DNA of 64,000 nucleotides from positions 11,011,190 to 11,075,189 of the forward strand of contig OZ038316.1 of assembly GCA_964035775.1 (NCBI GenBank), given 5' to 3'. The notes beneath the pieces are model-generated. The model worked only from the letters and a program-made list of their open reading frames with translations, was not told where the DNA came from and made no database searches. This document shows, in pieces, positions 30,301 through 45,300 of this stretch. The stretch's first letter is position 1. The number at the start of each line of letters is the position of its first letter. The DNA is from Osedax frankpressi. Lineage: Eukaryota; Annelida; Polychaeta; Sabellida; Siboglinidae. The translations under genes and the position numbers were made by a program.

Positions 30301-33300
30301 AAACCTTATTAATAACAGAAATCTTATTATAACAGAAATCTTATTATAACAGAAACCTTATTAACGACAGAAATCTTATTATAACAGAAACCTTATTATA
30401 ACAGAAACCTTATTAACGACAGAAATCTTATTATAATAGAAACCTTATTATAACAGAAATCTTATTATAACAGAAACCTTATTATAACAGAAACCTTATT
30501 AATAACAGAAATCTTATTATAACAGAAATCTTATTATAACAGAAACCATATTATAACAGAAACCTTATTAATAACAGAAATCTTATTATAACAGAAATCT
30601 TATTATAACAGAAACCTTATTATAACAGAAACCTTATTATAACAGAAACCTTATTAATAACAGAAATCTTATTATAACAGAAATCTTATTATAACAGAAA
30701 CCTTATTATAACAGAAACCTTATTATAACAGAAATCTTATTATAACAGAAACCTTATTAATAACAGAAACCTTATTAATAACAGAAACCTTATTATAACA
30801 AAAACCTTATTATAAAAGAAACCTTATTATAACAGAAACCTTATTATAACAGAAACCTTATTAATAACAGAAATCTTATTATAACAGAAATCTTATTATA
30901 ACAGAAACCTTATTATAACAGAAACCTTATTAATAACAGAAATCTTATTATAACAGAAATCTTATTATAACAGAAACCTTATTATAACAGAAAAATTATT
31001 ATAACAGAAACCTTATTAATAACAGAAATCTTATTATAACAGAAACCTTATTATAACAGAAACCTTATTATAACAGAAACCTTATTATAACAGAAATCTT
31101 ATTATAACAGAAATCTTATTATAACAGAAACCTTATTATAACAGAAACTTTATTAATCACAGAAACCTTATTAATAACAGAAACCTTATTATAACAGAAA
31201 CCTTATTAATAACAGAAACCTTATTATAACAGAAACCTTATTAACGACAGAAATCTTATTATAACAGAAACCTTATTATAACAGAAATCTTATTATAACA
31301 GAAACCTTATTATAACAGAAACCTTATTATAATAGAAACCTTATTAATAACAGAAATCTTATTATAACAGAAATCTTATTATAACAGAAATCTTATTATA
31401 ACAGAAATCTTATTATAACAGAAATCTTATAATAACAGAAACCTTATTATAACAGAAACCTTATTATAACAGAAACCTTATTAACGACAGAAATCTTATT
31501 ATAATAGAAACCTTATTATAACAGAAACCTTATTAACGACAGAAATCTTATTATAACAGAAACCTTATTATAACAGAAATCTTATTATAACAGAAATCTT
31601 ATTATAACAGAAACCTTATTAATAACAGAAACCTTATTAATAACAGAAACATTATTAATAACAGAAATCTTATTATAACAGAAATCTTATTATAACAGAA
31701 ACCTTATTAACGACAGAAATCTTATTATAACAGAAACCTTATTATAACAGAAACCTTATTAACGACAGAAATCTTATTATAACAGAAATCTTATTAATAA
31801 CAGAAACCTTATTAATAACAGAAATCTTATTATAACAGAAATCTTATTATAACAGAAACCTTATTATAACAGAAACCTTATTAACGACAGAAATCTTATT
31901 ATAACAGAAACCTTATTATAACAGAAATCTTATTATAACAGAAATCTTATTATAACAGAAACCTTATTAATAACAGAAACCTTATTAATAACAGAAACCT
32001 TATTAATAACAGAAATCTTATTATAACAGAAATCTTATTATAACAGAAACCTTATTAACGACAGAAATCTTATTATAACAGAAACCTTATTATAACAGAA
32101 ACATTATTAACGACAGAAATCTTATTATAATAGAAACCTTATTATAACAGAAATCTTATTATAACAGAAACCTTATTATAACAGAAACCTTATTAATAAC
32201 AGAAATCTTATTATAACAGAAATCTTATTATAACAGAAACCTTATTATAACAGAAACCTTATTAATAACAGAAATCTTATTATAACAGAAATCTTATTAT
32301 AACAGAAACCTTATTATAACAGAAACCTTATTATAACAGAAACCTTATTAATAACAGAAATCTTATTATAACAGAAATCTTATTATAACAGAAACCTTAT
32401 TATAACAGAAACCTTATTAACGACAGAAATCTTATTATAACAGAAACCTTATTAACGACAGAAATCTTATTATAACAGAAACCTTATTATAACAGAAAAC
32501 TTATTATAACAGAAATCTTATTATAACAGAAACCTTATTATAACAGAAACCTTATTAACGACAGAAATCTTATTATAACAGAAACCTTATCAACGACAGA
32601 AATCTTATTATAACAGAAACCTTATTATAACAGAAACCTTATTAACAACAGAAATCTTATTATAACAGAAATCTTATTATAACAGAAACCTTATTATAAC
32701 AGAAACCTTATTAACGACAGAAACCTTATTAACGACAGAAATCTTATTATAACAGAAACCTTATTAACGACAGAAATCGTATTATAACAGAAACCTTATT
32801 ATAACAGAAACCTTATTAACGACAGAAATCTTATTATAACAGAAATCTTATTATAACAGAAACCTTATTAATAACAGAAATCTTATTATAACAGAAACCT
32901 TATTATAACAGAAACCTTATTATAAATGAAACCTTATTAATAACAGAAATCTTATTATAACAGAAATCTTATTATAACAGAAACCTTATTATAACAGAAA
33001 CCTTATTAACGACAGAAATCTTATTATAACAGAAACCTTATTATAACAGAAACCTTATTATAACAGAAACCTTATTATAACAGAAACCTTATTAATAACA
33101 GAAATCTTATTATAACAGAAATCTTATTATAACAGAATTCTTATTATAACAGAAACCTTATTAATAACAGAAATCTTATTATAACAGAAATCTTATTACA
33201 ACAGAAATCTTATTATAACAGAAACCTTATTAATAACAGAAATCTTATTATAACAGAAATCTTATTATAACAGAAACCTTATTATAACAGAAACCTTATT

Positions 33301-36300
33301 ATAACAGAAACCTTATTAATAACAGAAATCTTATTATAACAGAAATCTTATTATAACAGAAACCTTATTAACGACAGAAATCTTATTATAACAGAAACCT
33401 TATTATAACAGAAACCTTATTAACGACAGAAATCTTATTATAACAGAAACCTTATTATAACAGAAACCTTATTAACGACAGAAATCTTATTATAACAGAA
33501 ACCTTATTATAACAGAAACCATATTATAACAGAAATCTTATTATAACAGAAACCTTATTATAACAGAAACCTTATTAACGACAGAAACCTTATTATAACA
33601 GAAATCTTATTATAACAGAAACCTTATTATAACAGAAACCTTATTAACGACAGAAATCTTATTATAACAGAAACCTTATTAACGACAGAAATCTTATTAT
33701 AACAGAAACCTTATTATAACAGAAACCTTATTAATGACAGAAATCTTATTATAACAGAAATCTTATTATAACAGAAACCTTATTATAACAGAAACCTTAT
33801 TAACGACAGAAACCTTATTAACGACAGAAATCTTATTATAACAGAAACCTTATTAACGACAGAAATCTTATTATAACAGAAACCTTATTATAACAGAAAC
33901 CTTATTAACGACAGAAATCTTATTATAACAGAAATCTTATTATAACAGAAACCTTATTAATAACAGAAATCTTATTATAACAGAAATCTTATTATAACAG
34001 AAACCTTATTATAACAGAAACCTTATTATAAATGAAACCTTATTAATAACAGAAATCTTATTATAACAGAAATCTTATTATAACAGAAACCTTATTAACG
34101 ACAGAAATCTTATTATAACAGAAACCTTATTATAACAGAAACCTTATTATAACAGAAATCTTATTATAACAGAAACCTTATTATAACAGAAACCTTATTA
34201 ACGACAGAAACCTTATTATAACAGAAATCTTATTATAACAGAAACCTTATTATAACAGAAACCTTATTAACGACAGAAATCTTATTATAACAGAAACCTT
34301 ATTAACGACAGAAATCTTATTATAACAGAAACCTTATTATAACAGAAACCTTATTAACGACAGAAATCTTATTATAACAGAAATCTTATTATAACAGAAA
34401 CCTTATTATAACAGAAACCTTATTAACGACAGAAACCTTATTAACGACAGAAATCTTATTATAACAGAAACCTTATTAACGACAGAAATCTTATTATAAC
34501 AGAAACCTTATTATAACAGAAACCTTATTAACGACAGAAATCTTATTATAACAGAAATCTTATTATAACAGAAACCTTATTAATAACAGAAATCTTATTA
34601 TAACAGAAATCTTATTATAACAGAAACCTTATTATAACAGAAACCTTATTATAAATGAAACCTTATTAATAACAGAAATCTTATTATAACAGAAACCTTA
34701 TTAACGACAGAAATCTTATTATAACAGAAACCTTATTATAACAGAAACCTTATTATAACAGAAACCTTATTAATAACAGAAATCTTATTATAACAGAAAT
34801 CTTATTATAACAGAAACCTTATTATAACAGAAAAATTATTATAACAGAAACCTTATTAATAACAGAAATCTTATTATAACAGAAACCTTATTATAACAGA
34901 AACCTTATTATAACAGAAACCTTATTATAACAGAAATCTTATTATAAATGAAACCTTATTAATAACAGAAATCTTATTATAACAGAAATCTTATTATAAC
35001 AGAAACCTTATTAACGACAGAAATCTTATTATAACAGAAACCTTATTATAACAGAAACCTTATTATAACAGAAACCTTATTATAACAGAAACCTTATTAA
35101 TAACAGAAATCTTATTATAACAGAAATCTTATTATAACAGAAACCTTATTATAACAGAAACCTTATTAATAACAGAAATCTTATTATAACAGAAATCTTA
35201 TTATAACAGAAATCTTATTATAACAGAAACCTTATTAATAACAGAAATCTTATTATAACAGAAATCTTATTATAACAGAAACCTTATTATAACAGAAACC
35301 TTATTATAACAGAAACCTTATTAATAACAGAAATCTTATTATAACAGAAATCTTATTATAACAGAAACCTTATTAACGACAGAAATCTTATTATAACAGA
35401 AACCTTATTATAACAGAAACCTTATTAACGACAGAAATCTTATTATAATAGAAACCTTATTATAACAGAAATCTTATTATAACAGAAACCTTATTATAAC
35501 AGAAACCTTATTAATAACAGAAATCTTATTATAACAGAAATCTTATTATAACAGAAACCATATTATAACAGAAACCTTATTAATAACAGAAATCTTATTA
35601 TAACAGAAATCTTATTATAACAGAAACCTTATTATAACAGAAACCTTATTATAACAGAAACCTTATTAATAACAGAAATCTTATTATAACAGAAATCTTA
35701 TTATAACAGAAACCTTATTATAACAGAAACATTATTATAACAGAAATCTTATTATAACAGAAACCTTATTAATAACAGAAACCTTATTAATAACAGAAAC
35801 CTTATTATAACAAAAACCTTATTATAAAAGAAACCTTATTATAACAGAAACCTTATTATAACAGAAACCTTATTAATAACAGAAATCTTATTATAACAGA
35901 AATCTTATTATAACAGAAACCTTATTATAACAGAAACCTTATTAATAACAGAAATCTTATTATAACAGAAATCTTATTATAACAGAAACCTTATTATAAC
36001 AGAAAAATTATTATAACAGAAACCTTATTAATAACAGAAATCTTATTATAACAGAAACCTTATTATAACAGAAACCTTATTATAACAGAAACCTTATTAT
36101 AACAGAAATCTTATTATAACAGAAATCTTATTATAACAGAAACCTTATTAATCACAGAAACCTTATTAATAACAGAAACCTTATTATAACAGAAACCTTA
36201 TTAATAACAGAAACCTTATTATAACAGAAACCTTATTAACGACAGAAATCTTATTATAACAGAAACCTTATTATAACAGAAATCTTATTATAACAGAAAC

Positions 36301-37400
36301 CTTATTATAACAGAAACCTTATTATAATAGAAACCTTATTAATAACAGAAATCTTATAATAACAGAAATCTTATTATAACAGAAATCTTATTATAACAGA
36401 AATCTTATTATAACAGAAATCTTATTATAACAGAAATCTTATAATAACAGAAACCTTATTATAACAGAAACCTTATTATAACAGAAACCTTATTAACGAC
36501 AGAAATCTTATTATAATAGAAACCTTATTATAACAGAAACCTTATTAACGACAGAAATCTTATTATAACAGAAACCTTATTATAACAGAAATCTTATTAT
36601 AACAGAAATCTTATTATAACAGAAACCTTATTAATAACAGAAACCTTATTAATAACAGAAACCTTATTAATAACAGAAATCTTATTATAACAGAAATCTT
36701 ATTATAACAGAAACCTTATTAACGACAGAAATCTTATTATAACAGAAACCTTATTATAACAGAAACCTTATTAACGACAGAAATCTTATTATAACAGAAA
36801 TCTTATTAATAACAGAAACCTTATTAATAACAGAAATCTTATTATAACAGAAATCTTATTATAACAGAAACCTTATTATAACAGAAACCTTATTAACGAC
36901 AGAAATCTTATTATAACAGAAACCTTATTATAACAGAAATCTTATTATAACAGAAATCTTATTATAACAGAAACCTTATTAATAACAGAAACCTTATTAA
37001 TAACAGAAACCTTATTAATAACAGAAATCTTATTATAACAGAAATCTTATTATAACAGAAACCTTATTAACGACAGAAATCTTATTATAACAGAAACCTT
37101 ATTATAACAGAAACATTATTAACGACAGAAATCTTATTATAATAGAAACCTTATTATAACAGAAATCTTATTATAACAGAAACCTTATTATAACAGAAAC
37201 CTTATTAATAACAGAAATCTTATTATAACAGAAATCTTATTATAACAGAAACCTTATTATAACAGAAACCTTATTAATAACAGAAATCTTATTATAACAG
37301 AAATCTTATTATAACAGAAACCTTATTATAACAGAAACCTTATTATAACAGAAACCTTATTAATAACAGAAATCTTATTATAACAGAAATCTTATTATAA
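27400..37400. repeat. Tandem duplication of about 5.0 kb
   Basis: Rare units pair up at offset 4994 (ccttatcaac 27591/32585, attaacaaca 27651/32645, aatcgt 27784/32778), then 4977 (gaattc 28158/33135), then 5012 (gaaaaatta 29818/34830, ataaatg 29643/34655, caaaaacc 30799/35811). The steps, -17 and +35, equal whole monomers. Outer limits are approximate. Confidence 0.88.
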
Positions 37401-39320
37401 CAGAAACCTTATTATAACAGAAACCTTATTATAACAGAAATCTTATTATAACAGAAACCTTATTAATAACAGAAACCTTATTAATAACAGAAACCTTATT
37501 ATAACAAAAACCTTATTATAACAGAAACCTTATTATAACAGAAACCTTATTATAACAGAAACCTTATTAATAACAGAAATCTTATTATAACAGAAATCTT
37601 ATTATAACAGAAACCTTATTATAACAGAAACCTTATTAATAACAGAAATCTTATTATAACAGAAATCTTATTATAACAGAAACCTTATTATAACAGAAAA
37701 ATTATTATAACAGAAACCTTATTAATAACAGAAATCTTATTATAACAGAAACCTTATTATAACAGAAACCTTATTAATAACAGAAATCTTATTATAACAG
37801 AAATCTTATTATAACAGAAACCTTATTATAACAGAAACCTTATTATAACAGAAATCTTATTATAACAGAAACCTTATTAATAACAGAAACCTTATTAATA
37901 ACAGAAACCTTATTATAACAAAAACCTTATTATAAAAGAAACCTTATTATAACAGAAACCTTATTATAACAGAAACCTTATTAATAACAGAAATCTTATT
38001 ATAACAGAAATCTTATTATAACAGAAACCTTATTATAACAGAAACCTTATTAATAACAGAAATCTTATTATAACAGAAATCTTATTATAACAGAAACCTT
38101 ATTATAACAGAAAAATTATTATAACAGAAACCTTATTAATAACAGAAATCTTATTATAACAGAAACCTTATTATAACAGAAACCTTATTATAACAGAAAT
38201 CTTATTATAACAGAAATCTTATTATAACAGAAACCTTATTATAACAGAAACTTTATTAATCACAGAAACCTTATTAATAACAGAAACCTTATTATAACAG
38301 AAACCTTATTAATAACAGAAACCTTATTATAACAGAAACCTTATTAACGACAGAAATCTTATTATAACAGAAACCTTATTATAACAGAAATCTTATTATA
38401 ACAGAAACCTTATTATAACAGAAACCTTATTATAATAGAAACCTTATTAATAACAGAAATCTTATTATAACAGAAATCTTATTATAACAGAAATCTTATT
38501 ATAACAGAAATCTTATTATAACAGAAATCTTATAATAACAGAAACCTTATTATAACAGAAACCTTATTATAACAGAAACCTTATTAACGACAGAAATCTT
38601 ATTATAATAGAAACCTTATTATAACAGAAACCTTATTAACGACAGAAATCTTATTATAACAGAAACCTTATTATAACAGAAATCTTATTATAACAGAAAT
38701 CTTATTATAACAGAAACCTTATTAATAACAGAAACCTTATTAATAACAGAAACCTTATTAATAACAGAAATCTTATTATAACAGAAATCTTATTATAACA
38801 GAAACCTTATTAACGACAGAAATCTTATTATAACAGAAACCTTATTATAACAGAAACCTTATTAACGACAGAAATCTTATTATAACAGAAATCTTATTAA
38901 TAACAGAAACCTTATTAATAACAGAAATCTTATTATAACAGAAATCTTATTATAACAGAAACCTTATTATAACAGAAACCTTATTAACGACAGAAATCTT
39001 ATTATAACAGAAACCTTATTATAACAGAAATCTTATTATAACAGAAATCTTATTATAACAGAAACCTTATTAATAACAGAAACCTTATTAATAACAGAAA
39101 CCTTATTAATAACAGAAATCTTATTATAACAGAAATCTTATTATAACAGAAACCTTATTAACGACAGAAATCTTATTATAACAGAAACCTTATTATAACA
39201 GAAACATTATTAACGACAGAAATCTTATTATAATAGAAACCTTATTATAACAGAAATCTTATTATAACAGAAACCTTATTAATAACAGAAACCTTATTAA
39301 TAACAGAAACCTTATTATAA

Positions 39321-42300
39321 CAAAAACCTTATTATAACAGAAACCTTATTATAACAGAAACCTTATTATAACAGAAACCTTATTAATAACAGAAATCTTA
39401 TTATAACAGAAATCTTATTATAACAGAAACCTTATTATAACAGAAACCTTATTAATAACAGAAATCTTATTATAACAGAAATCTTATTATAACAGAAACC
39501 TTATTATAACAGAAAAATTATTATAACAGAAACCTTATTAATAACAGAAATCTTATTATAACAGAAACCTTATTATAACAGAAACCTTATTATAACAGAA
39601 ACCTTATTATAACAGAAATCTTATTATAACAGAAATCTTATTATAACAGAAACCTTATTATAACAGAAACTTTATTAATCACAGAAACCTTATTAATAAC
39701 AGAAACCTTATTATAACAGAAACCTTATTAATAACAGAAAACTTATTATAACAGAAACCTTATTAACGACAGAAATCTTATTATAACAGAAACCTTATTA
39801 TAACAGAAATCTTATTATAACAGAAACCTTATTATAACAGAAACCTTATTATAATAGAAACCTTATTAATAACAGAAATCTTATTATAACAGAAATCTTA
39901 TTATAACAGAAATCTTATTATAACAGAAATCTTATTATAACAGAAACCTTATTATAACAGAAACCTTATTATAACAGAAATCTTATTATAACAGAAACCT
40001 TATTATAACAGAAACCTTATTAACGACAGAAATCTTATTATAACAGAAACCTTATTATAACAGAAATCTTATTATAACAGAAATCTTATTATAACAGAAA
40101 CCTTATTAATAACAGAAACCTTATTAATAACAGAAACCTTATTATAACAGAAACCTTATTATAACAGAAACCTTATTAATAACAGAAACCTTATTAACGA
40201 CAGAAATCTTATTATAACAGAAACCTTATTATAACAGAAACCTTATTAACGACAGAAATCTTATTATAACAGAAACCTTATTATAACAGAAACCTTATTA
40301 ACGACAGATATCTTATTATAACAGAAACCTTATTAACGACAGAAATCTTATTATAACAGAAACCTTATTATAACAGAAACCTTATTATAACAGAAATCTT
40401 ATTATAACAGAAACCTTATTATAACAGAAACCTTATTAACGACAGAAATCTTATTATAACAGAAACCTTATTAACGACAGAAATCTTATTATAACAGAAA
40501 CCTTATTATAACAGAAACCTTATTATAACAGAAACCTTATTATAACAGAAACCTTATTAATAACAGAAATCTTATTATAACAGAAATCTTATTATAACAG
40601 AAACCTTATTATAACAGAAACCTTATTAATAACAGAAATCTTATTATAACAGAAATCTTATTATAACAGAAATCTTATTATAACAGAAACCTTATTAATA
40701 ACAGAAATCTTATTATAAATGAAACCTTATTAATAACAGAAATCTTATTATAACAGAAATCTTATTATAACAGAAACCTTATTAACGACAGAAATCTTAT
40801 TATAACAGAAACCTTATTATAACAGAAACCTTATTATAACAGAAATCTTATTATAACAGAAACCTTATTATAACAGAAACCTTATTAACGACAGAAACCT
40901 TATTATAACAGAAATCTTATTATAACAGAAACCTTATTATAACAGAAACCTTATTAACGACAGAAATCTTATTATAACAGAAACCTTATTAACGACAGAA
41001 ATCTTATTATAACAGAAACCTTATTATAACAGAAACCTTATTAACGACAGAAATCTTATTATAACAGAAATCTTATTATAACAGAAACCTTATTATAACA
41101 GAAACCTTATTAACGACAGAAACCTTATTAACGACAGAAATCTTATTATAACAGAAACCTTATTAACGACAGAAATCTTATTATAACAGAAATCTTATTA
41201 TAACAGAAACCTTATTAATAACAGAAATCTTATTATAAATGAAACCTTATTAATAACAGAAATCTTATTATAACAGAAATCTTATTATAACAGAAATCTT
41301 ATTATAACAGAAACCTTATTATAACAGAAACCTTATTATAAATGAAACCTTATTAATAACAGAAATCTTATTATAACAGAAACCTTATTAACGACAGAAA
41401 TCTTATTATAACAGAAACCTTATTATAACAGAAACCTTATTATAACAGAAACCTTATTAATAACAGAAATCTTATTATAACAGAAATCTTATTATAACAG
41501 AAACCTTATTATAACAGAAAAATTATTATAACAGAAACCTTATTAATAACAGAAATCTTATTATAACAGAAACCTTATTATAACAGAAACCTTATTATAA
41601 CAGAAACCTTATTATAACAGAAATCTTATTATAAATGAAACCTTATTAATAACAGAAATCTTATTATAACAGAAATCTTATTATAACAGAAACCTTATTA
41701 ACGACAGAAATCTTATTATAACAGAAACCTTATTATAACAGAAACCTTATTATAACAGAAACCTTATTATAACAGAAACCTTATTAATAACAGAAATCTT
41801 ATTATAACAGAAATCTTATTATAACAGAAACCTTATTATAACAGAAACCTTATTAATAACAGAAATCTTATTATAACAGAAATCTTATTATAACAGAAAT
41901 CTTATTATAACAGAAACCTTATTAATAACAGAAATCTTATTATAACAGAAATCTTATTATAACAGAAACCTTATTATAACAGAAACCTTATTATAACAGA
42001 AACCTTATTAATAACAGAAATCTTATTATAACAGAAATCTTATTATAACAGAAACCTTATTAACGACAGAAATCTTATTATAACAGAAACCTTATTATAA
42101 CAGAAACCTTATTAACGACAGAAATCTTATTATAATAGAAACCTTATTATAACAGAAATCTTATTATAACAGAAACCTTATTATAACAGAAACCTTATTA
42201 ATAACAGAAATCTTATTATAACAGAAATCTTATTATAACAGAAACCATATTATAACAGAAACCTTATTAATAACAGAAATCTTATTATAACAGAAATCTT

Positions 42301-45300
42301 ATTATAACAGAAACCTTATTATAACAGAAACCTTATTATAACAGAAACCTTATTAATAACAGAAATCTTATTATAACAGAAATCTTATTATAACAGAAAC
42401 CTTATTATAACAGAAACCTTATTATAACAGAAATCTTATTATAACAGAAACCTTATTAATAACAGAAACCTTATTAATAACAGAAACCTTATTATAACAA
42501 AAACCTTATTATAAAAGAAACCTTATTATAACAGAAACCTTATTATAACAGAAACCTTATTAATAACAGAAATCTTATTATAACAGAAATCTTATTATAA
42601 CAGAAACCTTATTATAACAGAAACCTTATTAATAACAGAAATCTTATTATAACAGAAATCTTATTATAACAGAAACCTTATTATAACAGAAAAATTATTA
42701 TAACAGAAACCTTATTAATAACAGAAATCTTATTATAACAGAAACCTTATTATAACAGAAACCTTATTATAACAGAAACCTTATTATAACAGAAATCTTA
42801 TTATAACAGAAATCTTATTATAACAGAAACCTTATTATAACAGAAACTTTATTAATCACAGAAACCTTATTAATAACAGAAACCTTATTATAACATAAAC
42901 CTTATTAATAACAGAAACCTTATTATAACAGAAACCTTATTAACGACAGAAATCTTATTATAACAGAAACCTTATTATAACAGAAATCTTATTATAACAG
43001 AAACCTTATTATAACAGAAACCTTATTATAATAGAAACCTTATTAATAACAGAAATCTTATTATAACAGAAATCTTATTATAACAGAAATCTTATTATAA
43101 CAGAAATCTTATTATAACAGAAATCTTATAATAACAGAAACCTTATTATAACAGAAACCTTATTAACGACAGAAACCTTATTAACGACAGAAATCTTATT
43201 ATAACAGAAACCTTATTAACGACAGAAATCTTATTATAACAGAAATCTTATTATAACAGAAACCTTATTAATAACAGAAATCTTATTATAAATGAAACCT
43301 TATTAATAACAGAAATCTTATTATAACAGAAATCTTATTATAACAGAAATCTTATTATAACAGAAACCTTATTATAACAGAAACCTTATTATAAATGAAA
43401 CCTTATTAATAACAGAAATCTTATTATAACAGAAACCTTATTAACGACAGAAATCTTATTATAACAGAAACCTTATTATAACAGAAACCTTATTATAACA
43501 GAAACCTTATTAATAACAGAAATCTTATTATAACAGAAATCTTATTATAACAGAAACCTTATTATAACAGAAAAATTATTATAACAGAAACCTTATTAAT
43601 AACAGAAATCTTATTATAACAGAAACCTTATTATAACAGAAACCTTATTATAACAGAAACCTTATTATAACAGAAATCTTATTATAAATGAAACCTTATT
43701 AATAACAGAAATCTTATTATAACAGAAATCTTATTATAACAGAAACCTTATTAACGACAGAAATCTTATTATAACAGAAACCTTATTATAACAGAAACCT
43801 TATTATAACAGAAACCTTATTATAACAGAAACCTTATTAATAACAGAAATCTTATTATAACAGAAATCTTATTATAACAGAAACCTTATTATAACAGAAA
43901 CCTTATTAATAACAGAAATCTTATTATAACAGAAATCTTATTATAACAGAAATCTTATTATAACAGAAACCTTATTAATAACAGAAATCTTATTATAACA
44001 GAAATCTTATTATAACAGAAACCTTATTATAACAGAAACCTTATTATAACAGAAACCTTATTAATAACAGAAATCTTATTATAACAGAAATCTTATTATA
44101 ACAGAAACCTTATTAACGACAGAAATCTTATTATAACAGAAACCTTATTATAACAGAAACCTTATTAACGACAGAAATCTTATTATAATAGAAACCTTAT
44201 TATAACAGAAATCTTATTATAACAGAAACCTTATTATAACAGAAACCTTATTAATAACAGAAATCTTATTATAACAGAAATCTTATTATAACAGAAACCA
44301 TATTATAACAGAAACCTTATTAATAACAGAAATCTTATTATAACAGAAATCTTATTATAACAGAAACCTTATTATAACAGAAACCTTATTATAACAGAAA
44401 CCTTATTAATAACAGAAATCTTATTATAACAGAAATCTTATTATAACAGAAACCTTATTATAACAGAAACCTTATTATAACAGAAATCTTATTATAACAG
44501 AAACCTTATTAATAACAGAAACCTTATTAATAACAGAAACCTTATTATAACAAAAACCTTATTATAAAAGAAACCTTATTATAACAGAAACCTTATTAAT
44601 AACAGAAATCTTATTATAACAGAAATCTTATTATAACAGAAACCTTATTATAACAGAAACCTTATTAATAACAGAAATCTTATTATAACAGAAATCTTAT
44701 TATAACAGAAACCTTATTATAACAGAAAAATTATTATAACAGAAACCTTATTAATAACAGAAATCTTATTATAACAGAAACCTTATTATAACAGAAACCT
44801 TATTATAACAGAAACCTTATTATAACAGAAATCTTATTATAACAGAAATCTTATTATAACAGAAACCTTATTATAACAGAAACTTTATTAATCACAGAAA
44901 CCTTATTAATAACAGAAACCTTATTATAACAGAAACCTTATTAATAACAGAAACCTTATTATAACAGAAACCTTATTAACGACAGAAATCTTATTATAAC
45001 AGAAACCTTATTATAACAGAAATCTTATTATAACAGAAACCTTATTATAACAGAAACCTTATTATAATAGAAACCTTATTAATAACAGAAATCTTATTAT
45101 AACAGAAATCTTATTATAACAGAAATCTTATTATAACAGAAATCTTATTATAACAGAAATCTTATAATAACAGAAACCTTATTATAACAGAAACCTTATT
45201 ATAACAGAAACCTTATTAACGACAGAAATCTTATTATAATAGAAACCTTATTATAACAGAAACCTTATTAACGACAGAAATCTTATTATAACAGAAACCT

